A stretch of 5,784 nt of DNA. Source: DASUFH01 sp036274645 (GTDB lineage Bacteria > Acidobacteriota > Terriglobia > 20CM-2-55-15). Location of the stretch: assembly GCA_036274645.1 (NCBI GenBank), contig DASUFH010000430.1, positions 1-5,784 of the forward strand, in the 5' to 3' direction. Below, one piece after another: positions 3,201-5,784 of this stretch. Position 1 is the first letter of the stretch. Each line of letters opens with the position of its first letter. The position numbers and the translations under genes are program-made. The notes beneath the pieces are model-generated. The model did not search any database, had not been told where the DNA came from, and saw nothing but the letters and a program-made list of their open reading frames with translations.

Positions 3201-5784
3201 CCCGTCTGGCTGAGATTCGGTTGCGCCGGTACAGGAGGCGGTGGGAGCGCTGGCTGCGCGTCCGCCACGAGACGGCCCGGCGCCGGGTTATTCACTCTGG
3301 CGCCGCGGCCACGGAGCTCAAAGGTGAACCTGAAGAGGGTCATCCGGATCTCTTCGATTTCCGCCGGCGTTCCCGTGATGTCCAGCAGTTCTTTGTACTC
3401 CTCCAGTGGCTCGCCGTAGATCTTCTTCAGTTCGGCGGCGTAGTCCTGGACCTGTCTGCTTCGCTCCTCAACCGTTCCGAAGAGGATGTTGTCCACTTCT
3501 TCAAGGATGTCCCGGCGAAACTCCGGAGCCACGTGGTATTGGGTCCACGGCGTGTCGGGACCGATGGGCTCGTTGATCGACCGGAAAACATCTGCCGGGT
3601 TCCCCAGCGCCGGCTTGGCCGGTTTTTTGAACCACTCTATCGGGATTCTCTGGGGCAGTTTCTCGGCATTCTGAAGGGCCCACTGCGTCACCTCCCACGG
3701 ACGCAGCGCTTTTACGCCTTCCGTGGAGTAGACCACCACTGCTCCGGGGTGGCCGATCTTGGCCAGCTTCGTGGACGATGCTCCCTCGGATTCCACCACC
3801 CAGAAGTGCGGGCCGTGCTTGAACTCCGTCTTCAGTCCGCGCGCGATGAGCGCGCGATTCAGGTCATCAACGAGCCTGAGCGCTTCCTGGTTGTTCAGGA
3901 ACCGTCCGTTTTGCCGGACCCACGCCAGATCCAGGTCGCTGCGGAAGAAGATGCCTTTGGCTTCGTTATAAAGGACACCGAAGAAGGACTTCGCGTCGGT
4001 ATAGACCGGTTTTGCCGAGAAGACCTGGCTGAACGCTTTCGTCACGCTTGCCGTGATGGGGTCTGCGGCGCGGATGCCGATTTCCAGGCCGCGGGAGCGC
4101 GCGAATTCCTTGATCACCGTAGCCGCCTTCGCATTGGCGCCGGATATTGGAAGGATTTCCTGGCCGTAGGTCTTGACGGCGCTCTGGATGTTTCCGATCA
4201 GCGAGTCGCCTTTGGCCGCCTGTTTCTCCAGAATGGTCACCAGGCGTTCGTTATCGAGTTTCCGGACCACCTGCTCCGCCCGGTCGACAGCTTCGGCGAC
4301 ACGGGCCTCTTTCCGGGCCAGATCGAGGGCCAGGGCATCGGTCTTGGCCGCGATCGACCCGGCGTCTTCCGCCAGAACGCGCGCCTGCGCCCCGCGGGCG
4401 GCGGAGGTCGCTCCTTCAGCGCCTTTCCCCATGCTGGTGGCGACCTCTTCGAACGCGCGTCTCGCTTTGACTGCGGCCTGCTCGGCGCGTTCAACGGCGG
4501 CGACGGCCGCTTCGGCGTGCGCCAGTCTCCTCTCCGGCGTCAGATAACCCACAACTCTTTCGAGTTTGCCGGCGGTTCCGGCGCGGCCCGCCACACCGAT
4601 ACTTTCCGGAATGGCCAGCGCGCCAACGATTTCTCCAATCGGCTTGGTGGCGCTGGCGGCGGCTGCGACGTAGTCGGCAAAACTGCCGGACTGTTCCGCC
4701 TTGTAATAGCGTTCCGCGTAACCATCGATCCACGTGTTCACGGCCCCTTTGATCTTGTCGGGGATCGTCTGGGTCAACGTTCTGAACTGCGCCTTGGCGC
4801 ACATGTGGAAAAAATCGTCCACGTGGTTGAACAGCGACACCAGGCCACCGATGGATTCGTTATAGAACTCTTCCGCCTGCGCGAACGCGAAGGAGTCCGG
4901 TCCGGTGACACTCGCCACGGCGCCAAACGCCACGGCGCCGACAGCCTTGGCGACGAACACGACGGGATCCACGACGAGAGACTTGATGAAGCCTCCGACG
5001 GCGCCGAGGACTCCGCCTAACGCGAGGCCCGCGCCTTCCGTCAGCGAGAAGTTCCCCGACGGGTCGGTCCGGGTCAGCGGATTGTTTCCAACATACCGGT
5101 AAAGGTTGGAATCACCGGCCGAAAAACCAAGACTGTCTTCACTGATGAACGTCCGCAGGCCCGGGTCGTAGAACCGGCCCCGGTAGTAGTACAGGTCGAG
5201 TTCGGGAATGAATTCCCGTCCGGTATAGGAGAACCGCGGCGCAAACGCCGCGTTGGACTGTCCGATGATGGCGCCGAACGTTTCGTAACGCAGATGGTTC
5301 AACGGCGTACCCGATGAATCGACAACGTCGCGGACCGTTCCGAGGTGGTCCTGCAGCATCCAGGTCACGCCGCCCGAAGTTTCTTCAGCCAGGACCCAGT
5401 CGGTCCGCGGTCCATACAGATAGCGGGCCTCGAACTGGCCGGCGCCATCGAAGACCAGCGCGACCTGGCCGCGGTCCTGAATGTAGCGTTCAATCTGGGC
5501 GGGCGCCGGCCCGGCGCCGTCGGCGTCGGTCACGCGGGCGATCCACTGGTCGAACATGTCGTAGGTAATCGTGACCGTGCGGATGACCGCGCCGCCGGCA
5601 TCCTTTTCAATCGCGCGGATCAGACGGTTCCGATGATCCCATTCGTATTCGGTGACAATCCCCGTCGCAATCTCCGTGCGCCGGATCCGGTTCCCCTCGG
5701 CGTCGTAGGCGTAGTCGAACGTTCCATCGGTCAGAATTCGATTGCTTGTCCCCACGTTGATTCCGGCGCCGCTCGGATTTCCAG
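251..5784 (-). CDS. Giant RHS-repeat protein with internal cyclase-like domain, metzincin-like protease and DUF4114/cadherin-like modules (5'-partial)
   Basis: One uninterrupted frame covers almost the whole window and stops at TAG 251-253. It stays open through the right edge. The GTG at 5753-5755 is not the start: the upstream codons (GNPSGAGIN) continue the same RHS-like sequence, so the N-terminus, including any signal peptide, is missing. Order of modules: RHS repeats and core (to residue 234), hydrophobic stretch (236-285), coiled-coil-like helices (about 406-506), nucleotidyl-cyclase-like domain (about 525-700), charged helices and Pro-rich linker (745-846), zincin (890-1105), jelly-roll-like domain (1125-1294), cadherin-like domain (1297-1396), two DUF4114 units (1416-1579, 1601-1761), and a terminal Ig-like domain (1764-1834). 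I see no LPXTG, PEP-CTERM or other sorting tail after the last domain. Only one cysteine (319) is visible, consistent with an exported protein. Function is inferred: a surface or secreted RHS-type effector/adhesin with protease. The frame is clear; the overall role is uncertain. Confidence 0.95.
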   Translation of the reverse strand, partial: GNPSGAGINVGTSNRILTDGTFDYAYDAEGNRIRRTEIATGIVTEYEWDHRNRLIRAIEKDAGGAVIRTVTITYDMFDQWIARVTDADGAGPAPAQIERYIQDRGQVALVFDGAGQFEARYLYGPRTDWVLAEETSGGVTWMLQDHLGTVRDVVDSSGTPLNHLRYETFGAIIGQSNAAFAPRFSYTGREFIPELDLYYYRGRFYDPGLRTFISEDSLGFSAGDSNLYRYVGNNPLTRTDPSGNFSLTEGAGLALGGVLGAVGGFIKSLVVDPVVFVAKAVGAVAFGAVASVTGPDSFAFAQAEEFYNESIGGLVSLFNHVDDFFHMCAKAQFRTLTQTIPDKIKGAVNTWIDGYAERYYKAEQSGSFADYVAAAASATKPIGEIVGALAIPESIGVAGRAGTAGKLERVVGYLTPERRLAHAEAAVAAVERAEQAAVKARRAFEEVATSMGKGAEGATSAARGAQARVLAEDAGSIAAKTDALALDLARKEARVAEAVDRAEQVVRKLDNERLVTILEKQAAKGDSLIGNIQSAVKTYGQEILPISGANAKAATVIKEFARSRGLEIGIRAADPITASVTKAFSQVFSAKPVYTDAKSFFGVLYNEAKGIFFRSDLDLAWVRQNGRFLNNQEALRLVDDLNRALIARGLKTEFKHGPHFWVVESEGASSTKLAKIGHPGAVVVYSTEGVKALRPWEVTQWALQNAEKLPQRIPIEWFKKPAKPALGNPADVFRSINEPIGPDTPWTQYHVAPEFRRDILEEVDNILFGTVEERSRQVQDYAAELKKIYGEPLEEYKELLDITGTPAEIEEIRMTLFRFTFELRGRGARVNNPAPGRLVADAQPALPPPPVPAQPNLSQTGVSEPGTYEQFLLMQAALKQGGGSLLSEEPPFTAATRSQATPLQDTIELLRLKDTALSLWRLATGSALPMTIRVAIADLPAGQLGEAVITRYDSHGLPVDGRITVDVNGDGHGWFVDTTPLDDSEFRTSSPDVAGRYDLFTVIAHEVGHLLGFDGDFAGLARHLEYLANGLTLFVAPGFTATLTSDGDHVDSRVYNFSLMAATLGTGVRKLPSALEALIISIARNPDSPSASQLGFADLVFLDRADFLSAGSNASTAGATTTIAAPLGGAGPDGIVNGGFAEEDQGNPGFGWTIRGQTGVSAGQAVLTEGGSVYAGLSQTFIVPADVIGLSFVIVGLQLGHTSGEPPDAFEVALLEAHTMAPVVGTAALLSNTDAALNIQSDGSMFLSPKVAISGSGPGGPMTVQFDLTGIAAGTELTLYFDLYGFGADDSSVVLDDVAFLSANVNPVAAADTAVTDEDTPVVIAILDNDSDADGSLNPATVAIVTQPAHGSLQIGASGSITYLPAANFYGVDTFQYTVEDDDGLLSNTATVSVTIQPVNDAPVFVSMPPGSLTLQEDPLADVGDGVLKTSGAAGTTVLATFNFVSRDARFVNEFGLYKVSDALGTVNGLLPGQPGYAQAALQNAITLFTTGDNAGAVIQVTLEGGTFYAFYMIQNNNLSKFLATNPGNSLSVGPRAFFSVVEANPDSFDHLQGTAQNGRLSLAWEDGTFGGDRDFNDAILEATFASPRFVQNVPTDVPAQTFVPNSMEDGVFETPATPTPLKAEFLWEFADAGYRNEFGLYRVTDATGRIGNLRPGDPGYAAAALQSATVLFASNQSAGTRTSIFLEPGAFYAFYMVQNGTTARALQGNSLINRKPNVFFSVASANMDGFDHMRGSVTNGSLRFEWEDQTGGGDRDFNDAVISARLVTPTRAVNELNYTAQATDVDGDPITYTLLQAPLGATLDSQTGMLRWPALSGDYPFAIQASDGHGGHATQNYSVRVN
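254..466 (-). other. Domain: C-terminal putative Ig / cadherin-like domain
   Basis: Residues 1764-1834. NELNYTAQATDVDGDPITYT (1766-1785), APLGATLDSQTGMLRWPAL (1789-1807) and a final AIQASDGHGGHATQNYSVRV (1814-1833) follow the usual putative-Ig (He_PIG-like) pattern of DxDGDxxxY, 'G-tld..tG-l-W' and 'v-a-DG-GG'. The protein ends one residue after the last strand, with no added anchor or sorting motif. Such domains normally act as rigid spacers or adhesive modules. Confidence 0.75.
473..955 (-). repeat. DUF4114 unit, copy 2
   Basis: Residues 1601-1761. It aligns along its length with copy 1: NEFGLYRVTDATGRIGNL (1628-1645), PGDPGYAAAALQSA (1647-1660), GAFYAFYMVQNGT (1681-1693), FFSVASANMDGFDHMRG (1711-1727) and WEDQTGGGDRDFNDAVISA (1738-1756). 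The copies are clearly homologous but diverged. DNA identity is limited to short blocks, for example a 15-base match at 500-514 and 1046-1060. This points to an old internal duplication. Confidence 0.85.
1019..1510 (-). repeat. DUF4114 unit, copy 1
   Basis: Residues 1416-1579. Markers: NEFGLYKVSDALGTVNGL (1444-1461), PGQPGYAQAALQNA (1463-1476), GGTFYAFYMIQNN (1496-1508), FFSVVEANPDSFDHLQG (1529-1545) and WEDGTFGGDRDFNDAILEA (1556-1574). The GGDRDFND ending is the signature of DUF4114, a domain of unknown function found in secreted and adhesin-like bacterial proteins; its acidic cluster suggests metal binding. It lies directly after the cadherin-like domain. The second copy follows about 185 residues later. 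Confidence 0.85.
1568..1867 (-). other. Domain: cadherin-like / Big_9-type Ig domain
   Basis: Residues about 1297-1396. It has the recurrent pattern NPVAAADTAVTDEDTPVVI (1297-1315), DNDSDADG (1319-1326), TQPAHGSL (1337-1344), TYLPAANFYGVDTFQYTVED (1353-1372) and a closing VNDAPV (1390-1395). This is the standard bacterial cadherin-like or VCBS-associated repeat found in adhesins and large exoproteins. The Asp/Asn-rich DNDSDADG loop suggests calcium binding. A single copy is present. Confidence 0.85.
1874..2383 (-). other. Domain: jelly-roll / carbohydrate-binding-like beta-sandwich
   Basis: Residues about 1125-1294. It opens with IVNGGFAEEDQGNPGFGWTI (1126-1145), passes through AGLSQTFIVPADVIGLSFVI (1166-1185), and closes with SSVVLDDVAFL (1282-1292). 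The N-G-G-F...GW opening, the 'LSQTF-VP' strand and the 'V-LDDV' ending are typical of galactose-binding-like or CBM-type beta-sandwich domains. The ligand cannot be read from sequence; glycan binding is a family-level inference. Confidence 0.5.
2441..3088 (-). other. Domain: zinc metalloprotease (metzincin/matrixin-like)
   Basis: Residues about 890-1105. The zinc motif is HEVGHLLGFD (996-1005; 2741-2770), an HExxHxxGxxD with ligands His996, His1000 and Asp1005 and catalytic Glu997. The third ligand is Asp rather than the usual His, as in snapalysin-type metzincins. A Met-turn candidate, SLMAATLG (Met1051), lies 46 residues later. Upstream, IRVAIADLPAGQLGEA (923-938) and ITVDVNGDGHGWFVD (954-968) resemble the beta-strand part and Asp/Asn/Gly-rich metal-binding loop of matrixin-like domains in large bacterial exoproteins. 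Expected role: extracellular proteolysis, either of outside substrates or of this protein itself. All core residues are present, so it is probably active. Confidence 0.8.
3218..3523 (-). other. Charged helical segment and proline-rich linker
   Basis: Residues about 745-818 are charged and helix-like (DYAAELKKIYGEPLEEYKEL, 771-790). Residues 825-846 then form a low-complexity Pro/Ala linker including ALPPPPVPAQP (836-846). The linker separates the cyclase-like half from the protease half. I recognise no family for the helical part. Confidence 0.5.
3656..4183 (-). other. Candidate minimal edema factor/CyaA/ExoY-like nucleotidyl cyclase domain
   Basis: Residues about 525-700. Seen: IKEFARSRGLEIGIRAADP (548-566), then Lys582 and Lys589 exactly seven residues apart, RSDLDLAWV (605-613) with Asp607/Asp609, EALRLVDDLNRALIARGLK (624-642), FKHG with His647 (645-648), and VVVYSTEGV (673-681). 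Known: class II adenylyl cyclase toxins use two Lys seven apart (CyaA 58/65, edema factor 346/353), an Asp-x-Asp metal site (CyaA 188/190, edema factor 491/493) and a His-Gly (CyaA His298, edema factor His577). Order and local context match. Odd: the Lys-to-Asp gap is 18 residues here against about 123 in CyaA, so the CB subdomain would be missing. The catalytic His between the lysines (CyaA His63) is Asp587, and the Asn six residues after the His-Gly histidine is Val653. It could be a minimal, altered or inactive cyclase, or a chance resemblance. Recognised by eye only. Confidence 0.45.
4238..4540 (-). other. Predicted coiled-coil / long helical region
   Basis: Residues about 406-506 are very rich in Ala, Glu, Arg and Lys, with almost no Pro or aromatic residues. 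Heptad-like stretches include HAEAAVAAVERAEQAAVKAR (413-432) and ARKEARVAEAVDRAEQVVRK (480-499). This indicates long amphipathic helices linking the hydrophobic segment to the next globular domain. It may act as a spacer or mediate oligomerisation. Composition alone supports the call. Confidence 0.6.
4901..5050 (-). other. Hydrophobic Gly/Ala-rich segment after the RHS core
   Basis: Residues 236-285 follow the core DPSG directly. They form two hydrophobic runs, about 240-258 (AGLALGGVLGAVGGFI and following) and about 261-284 (VVDPVVFVAKAVGAVAFGAV and following). Such segments are common just after the core in RHS/polymorphic toxins, where they may help membrane insertion or translocation of the cargo. 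They could equally be buried helices. No membrane-prediction software was run; the call rests on residue composition. Confidence 0.5.
5054..5784 (-). other. Domain: YD/RHS repeats and RHS-associated core
   Basis: Residues up to 234. YD-type repeats are visible as YAYDAEGNRI (15-24) and YEWDHRNRLI (37-46), followed by YLYGPRTDWVLAEE (112-125). The hallmark RHS core comes next: QDHLGTVRDVVDSSG (135-149), YETFG (157-161), YTGRE (177-181), YYYRGRFYDPGLRTFIS (189-205), NLYRYVGNNPL (217-227) and DPSG (231-234). In characterised RHS and Tc-toxin C proteins this region builds a beta-cage around a C-terminal toxin, and the DPxG-containing end is where the core is autoproteolysed. Only a short stretch of repeats is inside the window. 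Family assignment is firm; cleavage here is inferred. Confidence 0.95.

Noticed and set aside
4238..4540. Separate toxin domain in the Ala-rich region
   Set aside because: Composition is that of long helices, with no catalytic pattern; better read as a coiled-coil spacer.
2636..5020. Very long plus-strand open frame opposite the giant gene
   Set aside because: The minus-strand frame contains clear protein domains throughout. The plus-strand product is Arg/Gly/His-rich with no recognisable domain, as expected for an antisense shadow in GC-rich DNA.

Overview
The window is dominated by one very large minus-strand gene. Its reading frame enters at the right edge (5784) and ends at a TAG at 251-253. 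The start codon lies outside the window. The visible part encodes about 1,844 residues of a modular, probably secreted or surface-exposed protein. Residue numbers throughout count from the in-frame GTG at 5753-5755, used only as a ruler. The DNA is GC-rich with strong third-position bias. This multidomain style (RHS core, metzincin-like domain, cadherin-like/Ig-like modules, DUF4114 pairs) is commonest in Planctomycetota and similar environmental bacteria with giant exoproteins. That taxonomic guess is an inference from architecture only.

Layout from N- to C-terminus (right to left): YD/RHS repeats and an RHS core ending in DPSG (5784-5054); a Gly/Ala-rich hydrophobic stretch (5050-4901); an Ala/Glu/Arg-rich helical, probably coiled-coil region (about 4540-4238); a compact domain that I read as a minimal edema factor/CyaA/ExoY-type nucleotidyl cyclase fold (about 4183-3656); a charged helical segment and a Pro-rich linker (to about 3218); a zinc metalloprotease domain with an HExxHxxGxxD motif and Met-turn (3088-2441); a jelly-roll-like beta domain (2383-1874); a cadherin-like/Big_9-type domain (1867-1568); two DUF4114 copies (1510-1019 and 955-473); and a final putative Ig/cadherin-like domain (466-254).

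The first 250 bases hold no convincing gene. They contain a 27-bp imperfect inverted repeat, a perfect 14-bp palindrome, a 22-codon ORF with an EF-hand-like loop, and two mutually exclusive reading frames running off the left edge.

Working model (inference): the RHS part could form the shell that encloses a downstream effector, as in other RHS/polymorphic toxins. Here the toxin-like domain is internal rather than C-terminal. It is followed by a protease and about 730 residues of beta-rich, probably calcium-binding adhesive modules, which could anchor or present the protein. The most notable observation is the cyclase-like active-site pattern: Lys582 and Lys589 seven residues apart, Asp607-x-Asp609, and His647-Gly. 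It occurs in order in a domain far smaller than the known family members.
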